The notes: generated by a model from the sequence alone, not told the origin. Numbered from the stretch's first letter, positions 35,087 to 44,538 are shown. The stretch: DNA of 64,000 nucleotides from Lachnospiraceae bacterium (GCA_029067085.1 JAIEFE010000010.1:85748-149747); one strand, 5' to 3'. A program made the numbers and translations.

Positions 35087-35446
35087 ATGGAACTTGGCGA
35101 TCTTCTGACCATGCTGCGAAAAGAAAAAGGCTTACTGCAAAAGGATGTGGCAATCTATCTGAATCTGACTGTCGCAACCGTCTCAAATTACGAAAAAAAA
35201 GTCCGCATGCCCGATCTCGAAACTCTGGTCAGGCTTGCAGACCTTTACGACGTCTCCACCGACTATCTTCTTCAAAGGACTCGCTGCCGTACAAGCATCC
35301 GCACACTTGGCAGACGATTATCGGCAGACTTCACCGTGGGCGATCTGATCGACACAACGCTGCATCTGGATCGAAACAGCATCCGTTTTCTTCTTGAGTG
35401 CTGCGATCTGCTGCGACAGCGCGGCCGTATAAATGACATGAAATAA
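35087..35446 (+). CDS. XRE family transcriptional regulator
   Basis: 119 residues. An N-terminal helix-turn-helix of the Cro/C1 type (LLQKDVAIYLNLTVATVSNYE, here as a family pattern, with recognition helix around residues 28-38) is followed by YDVSTDYLLQRT and a C-terminal helical region of unknown ligand. AGAGG lies 5 nt before the ATG. An 8-bp inverted repeat is placed just upstream. The gene stands alone between minus-strand units, and its target is not evident apart from possible self-control. Confidence 0.88.
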   Translation: MELGDLLTMLRKEKGLLQKDVAIYLNLTVATVSNYEKKVRMPDLETLVRLADLYDVSTDYLLQRTRCRTSIRTLGRRLSADFTVGDLIDTTLHLDRNSIRFLLECCDLLRQRGRINDMK

Positions 35447-35628
35447 GCGCCGCTCTACGGACATGTCGGCGCTTGATCATGCTCACTGAACCCCAAAAAC
35501 AGGGTTTATTAAAATCGCTCTTTTTTCGGTCTCAGCATTCTATTTCTCCGGCTTAAATGCCGAAATCTCTGTCTTTAATCCGGCCATATTACAATGAGAA
35601 AATTAATCAAAAGTCAGTATAAAGATGT

Positions 35629-37506
35629 TCAAACATAATACTGCGCCTGCGCCTCCCACATTCTGCTGTAAACGCCTCCCGCATCCGCCACAAGCTTCTC
35701 ATGCGTTCCGTTCTGGACGATCTGTCCTTCATCAAACACAACGATCTCATCGCAAAAGCGGCAGCTGCTCATCCGATGTGATATAAACACTGCGGTCTTC
35801 TCCGCCACCATATCATTAAAGCGTGTATATATATCCTGTTCGGCAATCGGGTCCAGCGCGCTTGTCGGCTCATCCAGTATCACCATAGGGGCGTCGCGGT
35901 ACAGCGCTCTGGCAAGCGCGATCTTCTGCTTTTCACCGCCTGATATTTCAATCCCTTCCTCATCCCCATCCTGCTGATCCTTTAAGAGTTTCGTATCAAT
36001 TCCGCTCTGCATGTTTTTGACTCTCTCATAGATGCCGGCATCCTGAAGACTCTTTATCACCTTGTCCCTGTCAAATTCAGGGCCTGCTGCCACGTTTTCC
36101 GCTAGCGAGAAGGAAAAGATCTTGTAATCCTGAAACACGATGGAAAAGAGCCGGATATATTCGTTATAATCATATTTGCGAATGTCAATTCCGTTTAAAA
36201 GGATCTCTCCCTCCGTAGGATCGTACAGCCTGCACAGAAGTTTGATGAAGGTTGTCTTACCGGCTCCGTTTGCGCCTACGATCGCTAATTTCCGACCCAT
36301 TTTCAACTGAAAGGACACATTTTTTAAGACCAGCCTGTCATTGTTGGGATAATGAAAGCTCACATTTCGAAACTCCAGCTCGTACTCGTTATCAAACCGT
36401 TTTTCCACGGGAAGCGTCCCGTCATACTTTTCGTTTTTGACCTCCATCAGCTCATTATAGCTTTCCAGATAAATATTCTGTGTATTGATTCTGATAATAT
36501 GTGAGAACACAACACTGACCTGCGTCTGCAGCAGTGTGATCGCACTGATATATTTTGTCACCTCACCGATGGTTATCATGCCGTAAATAGCCTTGATACC
36601 CACATAGGAATATACCGCCACAATAAATATATTGTGTGCAAGATATGCCCACGCTCCGATCTTCGCACTGTCTCTGATCATCTGCTTCTGCGCATTCTCA
36701 ATATTATATCGGGCTTCCATACCCTTTCTCTGAATCACATCAAACATTTTAAAGATACGGATATCCTTACCCATGGAATAGTTATTGATCAAGTAAAAGA
36801 AAAACCAGTAAATCCTTTTCTGTTTCACTTCAATCTGATCGCAATCGTAACGCATCTGCCCTTGCTTTGCCTCACATTTACTCCCGATATAAATACTGGC
36901 CGCCAGCAGACTGAGCAGCAGTACATAGCTGAGCGGAGATGCAAAAAAGCCATACACTGCGCCTTCCCCATGATAAGGCGTGACAAGAAACAGCCCTGCC
37001 ATCGTAACAACCGCTCCGATGCAGGAAAGCACCGCGCCGAACAGATCCAATGTAGCCAATAAATATTCACCCATTCCCCCCATCTTATCCGTATTACCGT
37101 CCGCCTGCGCGATTAGTTCCAAGGTACTGTTTCTTTCCAGAATATCATAGTCCATACGCATCGCCTTAGATCCGATATCCCGATTCTTTCGATGGGACAC
37201 TAACTGCCAGTTCATTTGCAGAAGCTGCATCGCGGCACAGCGGATCAATTCCATCAACAAACGGCCGCCCACCATAATCGCCGCAACCATCAGAATCTTT
37301 TCTTTGTCCGCTCTGTTCACCAGCATATCCACAATCTGCGCACCAAGGATCATATACAGAAACGGCATAGCCCGCTCCATAAACGTAAAGACGACAGCGA
37401 TAGGAATATAAGAAGGGCAAAGCTTGTGTATCGTTCCAATATTCTTCTTAAAACACTGAAAAAAGGGAAGTCTTTTCATTTGATCATCCGCATTATTATT
37501 CTTCAT
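35629..37506 (-). CDS. ABC exporter half-transporter (second of pair)
   Basis: 625 residues. A six-helix exporter membrane domain (about 20-330) precedes an ATPase domain with Walker A GANGAGKTTFIK, signature ISGGEKQKIALARAL and Walker B MVILDEPTSALD with switch His in FISHRMSS. The start ATG at 37506 lies within the end of the preceding ABC gene (11-nt overlap) behind GGAAGGAG, so the two halves are made together and likely form a heterodimer. Substrate unknown; exporters of this layout move peptides, lipids or drugs. Confidence 0.92.
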   Translation of the reverse strand: MKNNNADDQMKRLPFFQCFKKNIGTIHKLCPSYIPIAVVFTFMERAMPFLYMILGAQIVDMLVNRADKEKILMVAAIMVGGRLLMELIRCAAMQLLQMNWQLVSHRKNRDIGSKAMRMDYDILERNSTLELIAQADGNTDKMGGMGEYLLATLDLFGAVLSCIGAVVTMAGLFLVTPYHGEGAVYGFFASPLSYVLLLSLLAASIYIGSKCEAKQGQMRYDCDQIEVKQKRIYWFFFYLINNYSMGKDIRIFKMFDVIQRKGMEARYNIENAQKQMIRDSAKIGAWAYLAHNIFIVAVYSYVGIKAIYGMITIGEVTKYISAITLLQTQVSVVFSHIIRINTQNIYLESYNELMEVKNEKYDGTLPVEKRFDNEYELEFRNVSFHYPNNDRLVLKNVSFQLKMGRKLAIVGANGAGKTTFIKLLCRLYDPTEGEILLNGIDIRKYDYNEYIRLFSIVFQDYKIFSFSLAENVAAGPEFDRDKVIKSLQDAGIYERVKNMQSGIDTKLLKDQQDGDEEGIEISGGEKQKIALARALYRDAPMVILDEPTSALDPIAEQDIYTRFNDMVAEKTAVFISHRMSSCRFCDEIVVFDEGQIVQNGTHEKLVADAGGVYSRMWEAQAQYYV

Positions 37507-39322
37507 GGTTCTCAACTTCTCCTTCCTTATAGTATTGACTCTGCACCTCAAAAATCTCCGCATACTTTCCCTTCTTTTCCATCAGTTCATCATGCGTCCC
37601 CGTTTCCACGATCCTGCCGTCTTCCAGGAAAAGAATCTTATCACAGAACTTTGTACTCGCAAGTCTGTGAGAGATAAACAGCGCTGATTTGCCCCGGGTT
37701 GCCGTTTGATACTCCTCGTACATATTGCTTTCTGCGATCGGGTCCAGTGCGGCTGTCGGTTCGTCAAGCACCAGCATGGGTGCATCCTTATACAGGCATC
37801 TGGCAAGCATGAGCTTTTGCATCATACCGCCCGACAGCTGAATCCCATCGGGGTCAAAATCCTGAGTTAAGTTTGTCAGTTCCTTCCGATCGAGAACCGC
37901 AACATCCTTCCACAGACCGGCACGGAGCAGGCATTCACGAACTCTCTCCAAATCCGTTTCTTCCTCCACACGACCCGACACGTTGCCGGCAATGGAGACC
38001 GGTATCATATTGATATCCTGAAAAATAACAGCCAAAAGCTCATGGTACTCGTCCAGATTTAACGTCTCAATGGAATGACCACCGATCAGGATCTCTCCGC
38101 CTGTTGGATGATAGAATCCGCAAAGCAGCTTGATCAGGGTAGTCTTCCCTGCTCCGTTGTTTCCCACAAGCGCTATCTTCTCCCCCGGCTGAATGACAAA
38201 GGATACATCTTTCAAAATCTCCTCTCCGTCCTCCTCATAACGGAAAGAAACGTTTCTAAATTCAATCTCCGGAAACTGTTTATACCACGCAGCGGGAATT
38301 GACATTCCTTCTTCCCGCAGGAATCGATTCGGGTAATCCATCATCTTGCGATATTCACATATCATCTGATTTCCCTCCAGCAGATAACTGATATGATAGC
38401 GCATGTTCCCGAACCATTCGGCAAGCCCTGCGACCACGCCGAGTCCCAACGTAAATTCCGCTATACTTAAAGAGCCGTTCAACACTCCCGTGATCAGGAT
38501 CCCATATGCCAGAATATCCCTTGCCGCCACAAAAAGGGCGTCGGAAACGCTTACCGCATACTTGCGCCTGCACTGCCCTGCCGTCAGCGCCATGTTCTTG
38601 ACTTCCAGTCTGTCAAACCCCGCACGGAACCAGTCCGCCATATTGTAGATGCGAATATCCTTGCCGTTCTCCACGGATGTGGTCTGCTGCTTCAGATAAA
38701 AAAACCTGCCCCATATCCTGTACTGTTCTTCCATGTTTTTGGCTCTGTATTTACGGGAGCGGGCCTCCAGCAGCGAGCTTACTACGGACATGGCCACAAT
38801 AACCACCATGATCCGCCAGTCAAAAAACGATATTGTCATGGAATACAAAAAGACTCCTATGATCGTGGCAGCGATGAGCGGACAATTGATGTACATCAGG
38901 CTGACACCCTGCCTGTACATATTGACGGCATGAGTAGCCCGGGTTAAAAGACGCTGCTGTGCGGGAGACTCCACATTGTCATAGTCCGCATGCAGGCTTT
39001 TTCTCACCAGTTTCATCAAAAATTCTCTGTTTTGGGCGGTCTCATAATAATGATCACTCCACATCTTGACATACTGGTCCCCGATCTGACAAAACAGATA
39101 GACGGCCAGCATGACGGCCATAACCATCAGATAATGACCCAGCTTACCCTTTTCGGTAATGCTTGCAACGGCCGCGGCAAGTGTCAGCGTACCGACCACA
39201 CGTCCCACAAGATAAAAAAACACCGTGCCATATACCCCCAATCTCATTGCGGGTTTTACGTCATACAAAGTCTTATATATGTACCGCACGTTGCTGAACA
39301 ATGAATACTCTTTTTCTTTCAT
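37496..39322 (-). CDS. ABC exporter half-transporter (first of pair)
   Basis: 608 residues with an N-terminal exporter membrane domain (about 20-320) and an ATPase domain: Walker A GNNGAGKTTLIK, signature LSGGMMQKLMLARCL (unusual MM in place of the usual KQ), Walker B MLVLDEPTAALD, switch FISHRLAS. It overlaps the second half-transporter by 11 nt. ATG at 39322 with AGAGG 7 nt upstream. The two-component pair lies directly upstream on the same strand beyond a terminator, which suggests control of this exporter. Confidence 0.92.
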   Translation of the reverse strand: MKEKEYSLFSNVRYIYKTLYDVKPAMRLGVYGTVFFYLVGRVVGTLTLAAAVASITEKGKLGHYLMVMAVMLAVYLFCQIGDQYVKMWSDHYYETAQNREFLMKLVRKSLHADYDNVESPAQQRLLTRATHAVNMYRQGVSLMYINCPLIAATIIGVFLYSMTISFFDWRIMVVIVAMSVVSSLLEARSRKYRAKNMEEQYRIWGRFFYLKQQTTSVENGKDIRIYNMADWFRAGFDRLEVKNMALTAGQCRRKYAVSVSDALFVAARDILAYGILITGVLNGSLSIAEFTLGLGVVAGLAEWFGNMRYHISYLLEGNQMICEYRKMMDYPNRFLREEGMSIPAAWYKQFPEIEFRNVSFRYEEDGEEILKDVSFVIQPGEKIALVGNNGAGKTTLIKLLCGFYHPTGGEILIGGHSIETLNLDEYHELLAVIFQDINMIPVSIAGNVSGRVEEETDLERVRECLLRAGLWKDVAVLDRKELTNLTQDFDPDGIQLSGGMMQKLMLARCLYKDAPMLVLDEPTAALDPIAESNMYEEYQTATRGKSALFISHRLASTKFCDKILFLEDGRIVETGTHDELMEKKGKYAEIFEVQSQYYKEGEVENHEE

Positions 39323-39432
39323 GCACACACCTCTTCACTCCGGCTCTTCACTCGCTGAGGATCTTGTATAACCGGAAAAATTCCCCTTCCTTTTTCAGTC
39401 ATTTTCTCCATACTTATTTTACCACGTATCAA

Positions 39433-39479
39433 TGAAATAAAAAAAATCGTGCACGAATTGCTGTTTTTCGTACACGATT
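39433..39479 (-). terminator. Intrinsic terminator between the two-component pair and the ABC exporter
   Basis: 13-bp arms AATCGTGCACGAA (39445-39457) and TTCGTACACGATT (39467-39479), one G-U pair, followed on the minus strand by a run of T. It lies 22 nt after the histidine kinase stop. Confidence 0.85.
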
Positions 39480-39501
39480 GCGGTTTCCGGCGCGGGAGCT
39501 G

Positions 39502-40191
39502 TCACAGTGGCAGCATGATCTCGGTGGAAAACACTCCCGGCTCATTGGCCCGCCTGATATATCCGTTATATTTTTCCACAACAAGGTCAATGCGCTTCAG
39601 ACCATGTCCATGATCACCGCGTTTGTTCGATATATACTCCGCATCAAGCTTCCTGATCACTTCGCCGGTGGAGTTGGTAACGGTAATATAAAGCTGTTGT
39701 TTCCGGATACATAAATAAATGCGCAGGAATCGCTCTGCATCCTCCGGCATTTTTCTGCAGGACTCAACCGCATTATCGATCAGATTCCCTATGATGACAC
39801 ACAGGTCAATATCCTCAATCGCCAGATTCTCCCCGATTTCCGCCTTACAGTTAATGCGGATCTTCTCCTTTTCGGCAATGCTCAGCTTACTGTTCAATAT
39901 GGCATCCAGACTGATATTGCCTGTGGTGTATTTCACCTTGATCCCGTCAAGATCTCCCTCAAGTTCATTCAGATACTTTTCCGCTTCTTCAATCTGTCCC
40001 ATGGCAAGGTGCGCCTTGAGCTTCTGAAGATGATTGTGGTAATCGTGACGCCAGCCTCGCATCGTCATATAAATCTCATTCACTTCCTCAACTTGTCTGG
40101 ACATCACCGCAACCTGATAATTCAGATATTTTCTGTCGCCAAAACGAAACATCCTGTGCCCCCTGATTCTGCCTTGTTCCTTCCTAATCAT
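39502..40191 (-). CDS. Soluble GHKL-type sensor histidine kinase
   Basis: 229 residues and no membrane segment. MRGWRHDYHNHLQKLKAHL carries the phospho-accepting His, IIGNLIDNAVESC is the N box and GDHGHGLKRIDLVVEKY the G box of GHKL kinases that pair with LytTR regulators. Usual relatives (AgrC, VirS) have five to seven membrane helices in front; these are missing, so this form must sense an internal signal or another protein. It overlaps the regulator gene by one base (TAATG). Confidence 0.87.
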   Translation of the reverse strand: MIRKEQGRIRGHRMFRFGDRKYLNYQVAVMSRQVEEVNEIYMTMRGWRHDYHNHLQKLKAHLAMGQIEEAEKYLNELEGDLDGIKVKYTTGNISLDAILNSKLSIAEKEKIRINCKAEIGENLAIEDIDLCVIIGNLIDNAVESCRKMPEDAERFLRIYLCIRKQQLYITVTNSTGEVIRKLDAEYISNKRGDHGHGLKRIDLVVEKYNGYIRRANEPGVFSTEIMLPL

Positions 40192-40904
40192 TATTTGAAA
40201 AAGTATTTCATGAACGCATCATTCAGCGGTCCGTACGCGCCGCGGCTGACCGGTATTGTTTCTCCGTTTTCAAGGATGCATTCCTCACGTGTAATCTTAT
40301 TGACATATTCCAGATTCACAACAATCGACCGGTTCGCCATAACAAATCTCGCGGGATCCAATTTGTCCATCATCTCCTTTAGACTGCCCTTCCACTCATA
40401 AGCCTGATCCGTTGTCCGCATTTGCAGATAATGTCCATCCACTTTTATCAGTACGATTTCGTTTCTTGAAAGCCTCAGGTTCTCACCCTGATACTTGATC
40501 ATGAGATAATCCTCCCTGCCGCTTCCGAGTTTTTCCATACACGCATCTAAAGCTTTCGCCAACTTGCTCTCCTCTACGGGTTTTATGAGGTATCTGACCG
40601 CACCTATTTCATATCCTTCAAACACATACTCTGCATTCCCGGTAAGAAACACGATCTGCACATTCCGGTCAAATTTTCTGATCTCATGCGCCAGTTCCAT
40701 CCCGTTCATATCTTTCATACAGACATCAAGAAAAATGATATCAAATATATTCTGCCCGTCATACTTAAACAGATATTCCTCTGCATTCTCAATAAATGTG
40801 GTGATGACCCGGATATTCCTTTCATTCCCCCACGCTTCGATCATGTTCCCATAATAATCATGCAGTTCTGTCTCATCCTCTACGATCGCCACTTTGACTA
40901 ACAT
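40191..40904 (-). CDS. LytTR family response regulator
   Basis: 237 residues. Receiver domain (about 1-120) with the acidic pair VEDE, phospho-acceptor Asp in IIFLDVCMKD and Lys in YLIKPVEES; C-terminal LytTR DNA-binding domain (about 140-237; MANRSIVVNLEYVNKI). Regulators of this type bind paired direct repeats and control peptide, toxin and exporter genes. ATG at 40904 follows GAGG by about 5 nt. Operon with the soluble kinase, transcribed from an extended -10 promoter at 40944-40952. Confidence 0.9.
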   Translation of the reverse strand: MLVKVAIVEDETELHDYYGNMIEAWGNERNIRVITTFIENAEEYLFKYDGQNIFDIIFLDVCMKDMNGMELAHEIRKFDRNVQIVFLTGNAEYVFEGYEIGAVRYLIKPVEESKLAKALDACMEKLGSGREDYLMIKYQGENLRLSRNEIVLIKVDGHYLQMRTTDQAYEWKGSLKEMMDKLDPARFVMANRSIVVNLEYVNKITREECILENGETIPVSRGAYGPLNDAFMKYFFK

Positions 40905-40943
40905 CTTTTCCTCATTTCCACGCTGTTCCTGCAAATTTATTTG

Positions 40944-40952
40944 ATTATATCA
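40944..40952 (-). promoter_or_regulatory. Extended -10 promoter of the two-component operon
   Basis: On the minus strand TGATATAAT, a TGn-extended perfect -10, about 40 nt before the regulator start. No clear -35 is needed or seen. Confidence 0.5.
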
Positions 40953-41059
40953 CTTCAATTCTCCATTTACCATAAAAATCAAGCTTCTTCCATCCTGACT
41001 TTCTATACTTTACAACCGATCGGGCACTCTAAACGTTACATGCAGCACGTTCAAATTGC

Positions 41060-41088
41060 TTTACATTTGGTGAGCAGGGAATTACAAT
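41060..41088 (+). promoter_or_regulatory. Promoter of the XRE-flavin-fold gene pair
   Basis: TTTACA (41060-41065), 17-bp spacer, TACAAT (41083-41088), 21 nt before the start codon. Confidence 0.6.
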
Positions 41089-41109
41089 GAATTCATCTAA
41101 GGTGAGACT

Positions 41110-41706
41110 ATGACAACTGGAGAAAAATTAACATTACTTCGAAAGGAAAAAAATATAACGCAGGAACAGCTGGCCGAAATCCTGAATGTTTCCCGCCAAT
41201 CTGTTTCCAGATGGGAACAAGATGCCGCTTTTCCGGAAACGGACAAACTGATTCTGCTGAGCAGATTATTTGCGTGCAGCATCGATTTTTTGCTGAGCAA
41301 TAATCGTTATGAAGAGGACAGCCAACCGTCTCCCTCCGTTACGGATTGCTGCAGATTCATCCGTGAATGCGGATACTTTTTTCTGGCAACATCAGTTGAT
41401 GATCAGCCCCGGCTAAGGCCGTTCGGAATGATCCATTCCAACGACCGCGCTCTGTTTATGGCTACAGACAAACGGAAAAACGTATATTCCGAATTGATCA
41501 GTAATCCCCAGATAGCGATCGGAGCTTATAATCTGCATACAGAAAAATGGATCCGCATAAGTGCAAAAGCCATACCGGAAAATTCTATCCATATTAAGGA
41601 GGATATGATGAATACCTATCCTTCCTTAAAACAAAAGTATCAAAATGAGGCGGAACTGTTTCTTGCCATCTTCAAATTACAGATCAACGACATCAGTATC
41701 ACATGA
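41110..41706 (+). CDS. XRE regulator fused to a pyridoxamine-phosphate-oxidase-like domain
   Basis: 198 residues. The first 65 are a Cro/C1 helix-turn-helix (ITQEQLAEILNVSRQSVSRWE, family pattern at about 16-36). Residues about 78-190 resemble a flavin-reductase-like split barrel of the PNPOx group: IRECGYFFLATSVDDQPRLR, PFGMIHSNDRALFMATD, KWIRISAKA. This suggests a regulator that senses flavin, heme or F420-like cofactors. AAGGTGAG precedes the ATG. A stand-alone PNPOx-like gene follows after 21 nt. Confidence 0.82.
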   Translation: MTTGEKLTLLRKEKNITQEQLAEILNVSRQSVSRWEQDAAFPETDKLILLSRLFACSIDFLLSNNRYEEDSQPSPSVTDCCRFIRECGYFFLATSVDDQPRLRPFGMIHSNDRALFMATDKRKNVYSELISNPQIAIGAYNLHTEKWIRISAKAIPENSIHIKEDMMNTYPSLKQKYQNEAELFLAIFKLQINDISIT

Positions 41707-41727
41707 ACAGAAAAGGAGAAAAGAAAA

Positions 41728-42156
41728 ATGGAAAAACTGACTCTTGAAACAAAAGGCCTTATGGAGGAACGTTTCGGACATGACTGCATCGTCGCTCTGG
41801 CAACTATGGATGCCGATACGCCATGGGTCCGGTATGTAAATGCTTTTTATGAGGACGGCGCATTTTATGTGATCACTTATGCGCTCTCCAATAAAATGAA
41901 TCATATCGCCCAAAATCCTAACGCAGCAATTGCCGGCGACTGGTTTACCGCGCACGGAAAAGGAAGCAATCTTGGTTATGTCGGCAAACCTGAAAATAAA
42001 GACCTCATTGAAAAGCTGAAAAAGGCATTTTCCGCCTGGATTGATAATGGTCACACCAATTTTGAGGACGAGAACACCTGTATTCTCCGCGTTCAGCTTA
42101 CGGACGGCGTTCTCTTTTCTCATGGAACCAGGTATGATATTGATTTTACCGATTAA
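41728..42156 (+). CDS. Pyridoxamine 5'-phosphate oxidase-like flavin-fold protein
   Basis: 142 residues of the split-barrel flavin-binding fold: HDCIVALATMDADTPWVRYVNAF (family pattern), YVITYALSNKMNHIAQNPNAAIAG, FTAHGKGSNLGYV. It lacks residues typical of true PdxH, so a role in flavin or heme handling is more likely than vitamin B6 synthesis. AAAAGGAG lies 10 nt before the ATG. It is the second gene of a unit with the XRE-PNPOx fusion and is convergent with the ceramidase-like gene, 2 nt apart. Confidence 0.8.
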   Translation: MEKLTLETKGLMEERFGHDCIVALATMDADTPWVRYVNAFYEDGAFYVITYALSNKMNHIAQNPNAAIAGDWFTAHGKGSNLGYVGKPENKDLIEKLKKAFSAWIDNGHTNFEDENTCILRVQLTDGVLFSHGTRYDIDFTD

Positions 42157-42158
42157 TA

Positions 42159-43421
42159 TCACTCCGTCATCGGTGCATTCTTTAGAATAAACGCGATCAG
42201 TTTACTTGCCGAATCTCTTGCAAAAGGAAAAACTCTGTTGAAATACTTATAGTATATCAATAAAGACCAATAAACTTCATAGCCGCCTTTATCATACTCT
42301 TCTTCGGTCGGGAAATAGGACAGGCATCCGTTGGTATATCCGTTTACATAGAAGAACGGATTATTCAACTTTTCCATTGATTCAAGAGCGAATTCTACCA
42401 TTAACTCATATGGAACCCCGCAAATGCACCATTCCCCGATTGTAAAATATTGAACTTCTACTGTTTCCTCCTGCCTATACACCCCTGCGCTATGGAGTCG
42501 CTTTATTTCCTCTAACCATGCTGTCCCATCTATACCGCAATACGTCTTTGCTTCTTCAGCTATTTTATCTGCCACTGTAAGAGACGGTACAGTGGCAGAT
42601 AAGAGTATCTCTTTCGAATACATCGTAATAGGCAGCGTATCCTTCATTTCGATTGATGCGATCCGCTGCGACAATTTTTCATAAACAGCTGCTGCCATAT
42701 CTTCTAACGCTGTATTCGATCTGACATACTGTGAACCCCGTGCATCTACTGGTGTTTCCATAGAATCAAAATATTTAGGCGCTATATTGCCTGCCGAGCC
42801 CTGAATGACCATTATCGGACAGCCATATTTTCCCCGCAGGAGATCTCTTATACTTCCGAAATAGTCCGGCGATATGAAATAGTTGTCCCGCTTCAAAACA
42901 TTGCAATGAGCTGTTACCCGAAGCAAGAGCAGTTTTGTTTCATTTTTTTCTAAATCATCTGCTTTTAATATACCGGCTCTCTTATCTAGACTTATATTAT
43001 CTTCCCGTCTGTTCACTCCAATGTCAACCTCTGCATTATCCCACCCGACTGAAACCGGATGCATATCAGATGCTGCATTTTGGACCGCTATCAATACATT
43101 TCTGCATACCATTTCAAAGTATTCTTTCGAATCATCCGGATCCGGTGCCGAATGGCAGTGTGAAAAGCATAACATTACTTGATCACACGAAATTTCCAAC
43201 AAATTGCCCACTTTATTTCGCAATGTATCAGCCAATTCCTTCTTAAATCCGATGCTGTCAATTGTAATTAAGCAATATTGCTTTTCACTTTCCCATATGG
43301 ATACCTGCGCAAGCAACGGTTTCAATATCCCTCTGGATGTATTGTCCTCTCTGTTAAATCCGACCATCAGCAGCGGAATATCGGGTGTTATATCTGTTTC
43401 TGCATACCCCAGCTTTATCAT
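42159..43421 (-). CDS. Neutral/alkaline ceramidase-like protein
   Basis: 420 residues. The opening GYAETDITPDIPLLMVGF and LCFSHCHSAPDPDDS (zinc-type His region) match the N-terminal domain of neutral/alkaline non-lysosomal ceramidases, and MVIQGSAGNIAPKY matches their Gly-Asn substrate loop (GDVSPN in typical enzymes). The VPYELMVEF segment and NGYTNGCLSYFPTEEEYDKGGYE are also conserved. It has no signal peptide and lacks the C-terminal beta domain, so it is more like the short bacterial relatives of unproven substrate. ATG at 43421 with GGGAGG 8 nt upstream. Confidence 0.8.
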   Translation of the reverse strand: MIKLGYAETDITPDIPLLMVGFNREDNTSRGILKPLLAQVSIWESEKQYCLITIDSIGFKKELADTLRNKVGNLLEISCDQVMLCFSHCHSAPDPDDSKEYFEMVCRNVLIAVQNAASDMHPVSVGWDNAEVDIGVNRREDNISLDKRAGILKADDLEKNETKLLLLRVTAHCNVLKRDNYFISPDYFGSIRDLLRGKYGCPIMVIQGSAGNIAPKYFDSMETPVDARGSQYVRSNTALEDMAAAVYEKLSQRIASIEMKDTLPITMYSKEILLSATVPSLTVADKIAEEAKTYCGIDGTAWLEEIKRLHSAGVYRQEETVEVQYFTIGEWCICGVPYELMVEFALESMEKLNNPFFYVNGYTNGCLSYFPTEEEYDKGGYEVYWSLLIYYKYFNRVFPFARDSASKLIAFILKNAPMTE

Positions 43422-43475
43422 CGAAACTTCCTCCCAGTTTATTTTCACACTTCCATCAATTTCTGTTTTTCCTGT

Positions 43476-44405
43476 TCATTCCTGCTTTTTCCAGCCGTAC
43501 GAACTTGTTTTCCGGTTGTAACCGATCTTGCGGTAAAAATCATTGCCTCCACCGGTCATACATTCGGCGCCCAGTTCCTTCATTCTGTGATAATGCAGGG
43601 AAAGCGCCGCAGCTGCCAGTCCCTTATGGCGATACTCCGGAATGGTACAAAGCGGCTCCATATACGCAAGCTTCGTTTCCCCAACCCACCACATCCCTGA
43701 AAAGCAGACATATTCATCCTTTTCGTTTGCAATGATCACATTATACTCATAGGTTGAGTGGGGCGGCGGCGCCATGACATCACTGATAACACCCTGCCAT
43801 GATTTTTGCGGATTCCAATCTGTTCCGGGGTCTTCTGCCTCCCAATTCTCAAAAGGCCCCTTGTCCTCATGGTCAAATCCTTTCCACATGCAGATCGCAA
43901 GCTTTACCGGATCCACATGATCGGGCTCTACGAAATGAAATCCCTCCGGCAGCGGGTAATCTAACGCACTTGTTCCGAAATCGATCACCCAGTTTTCATT
44001 GACAAAACTCTGTCTGTACCCTCTCTTTGCGGCAGCCTCCATTAAGGCTTTTTGCTGCGGATTGAAAAGCAGCGCCTTTTCTTTATCAGTTCCCCGCATA
44101 TAGGTTTCGGCATATTCTATCATTTCATCCGCCAATTCCTCATATCCGTGACGCAGACAAAAATGCACCTCCGTACAGGGATCTTCATAGAACACAAAGC
44201 CTACTGCCCTGTCCCCGTCAAACCAGAGTCTGTTCAGATAAAGATAACGTTTGTCCAACCATGTTGATGTGATCGCATACTCAAAAAACGGGGCCTCCAC
44301 TTCGTTTGCCTCTATTCCTTTTTCTGCATAGTTTTCCACCAGCAGCTCCCATACAATATCATTATCCGTCAGCAATTGAAACTGTTTTGTTGTAATTTGT
44401 TTCAT
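43476..44405 (-). CDS. GNAT family N-acetyltransferase
   Basis: 309 residues. The C-terminal half has a GNAT fold: MWWVGETKLAYMEPLCTIPEYRHKG is split here as LAYMEPLCTIPEYRHKGLAA, the beta4 and acetyl-CoA binding segment, followed by MTGGGNDFYRKIGY. The N-terminal half (about 1-150) is a diverged GNAT-like or accessory domain. The substrate is unknown. It lies 54 nt before the ceramidase-like gene on the same strand; no signal ties the two functions together. Confidence 0.85.
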   Translation of the reverse strand: MKQITTKQFQLLTDNDIVWELLVENYAEKGIEANEVEAPFFEYAITSTWLDKRYLYLNRLWFDGDRAVGFVFYEDPCTEVHFCLRHGYEELADEMIEYAETYMRGTDKEKALLFNPQQKALMEAAAKRGYRQSFVNENWVIDFGTSALDYPLPEGFHFVEPDHVDPVKLAICMWKGFDHEDKGPFENWEAEDPGTDWNPQKSWQGVISDVMAPPPHSTYEYNVIIANEKDEYVCFSGMWWVGETKLAYMEPLCTIPEYRHKGLAAAALSLHYHRMKELGAECMTGGGNDFYRKIGYNRKTSSYGWKKQE

Positions 44406-44499
44406 ACTCCCTGTCCCGCCTTTCCGTGTTTGCCCCTATTTTAACAAAGGATGAACAAAGGTAACAGTAGCGAGAATCGTTATAAATAAAGTTACCACT

Positions 44500-44533
44500 G
44501 AAAAGACGCCCGCCATTTTCATGGCAAGCGTCT
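44500..44533 (-). terminator. Intrinsic terminator of the CD3324 gene
   Basis: Arms AGACGC / GCGTCT (44504-44509, 44528-44533) with an inner GCCAT / ATGGC stem, followed on the minus strand by TTTT. It lies 5 nt after the stop of the CD3324 gene. Confidence 0.75.
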
Positions 44534-44538
44534 CTCCA

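Noticed and set aside
35445..35474. 8-bp hairpin AAGCGCCG / CGGCGCTT overlapping the stop of the XRE gene
   Set aside because: No T-run follows and the loop is 14 nt, so it is not called as an intrinsic terminator.
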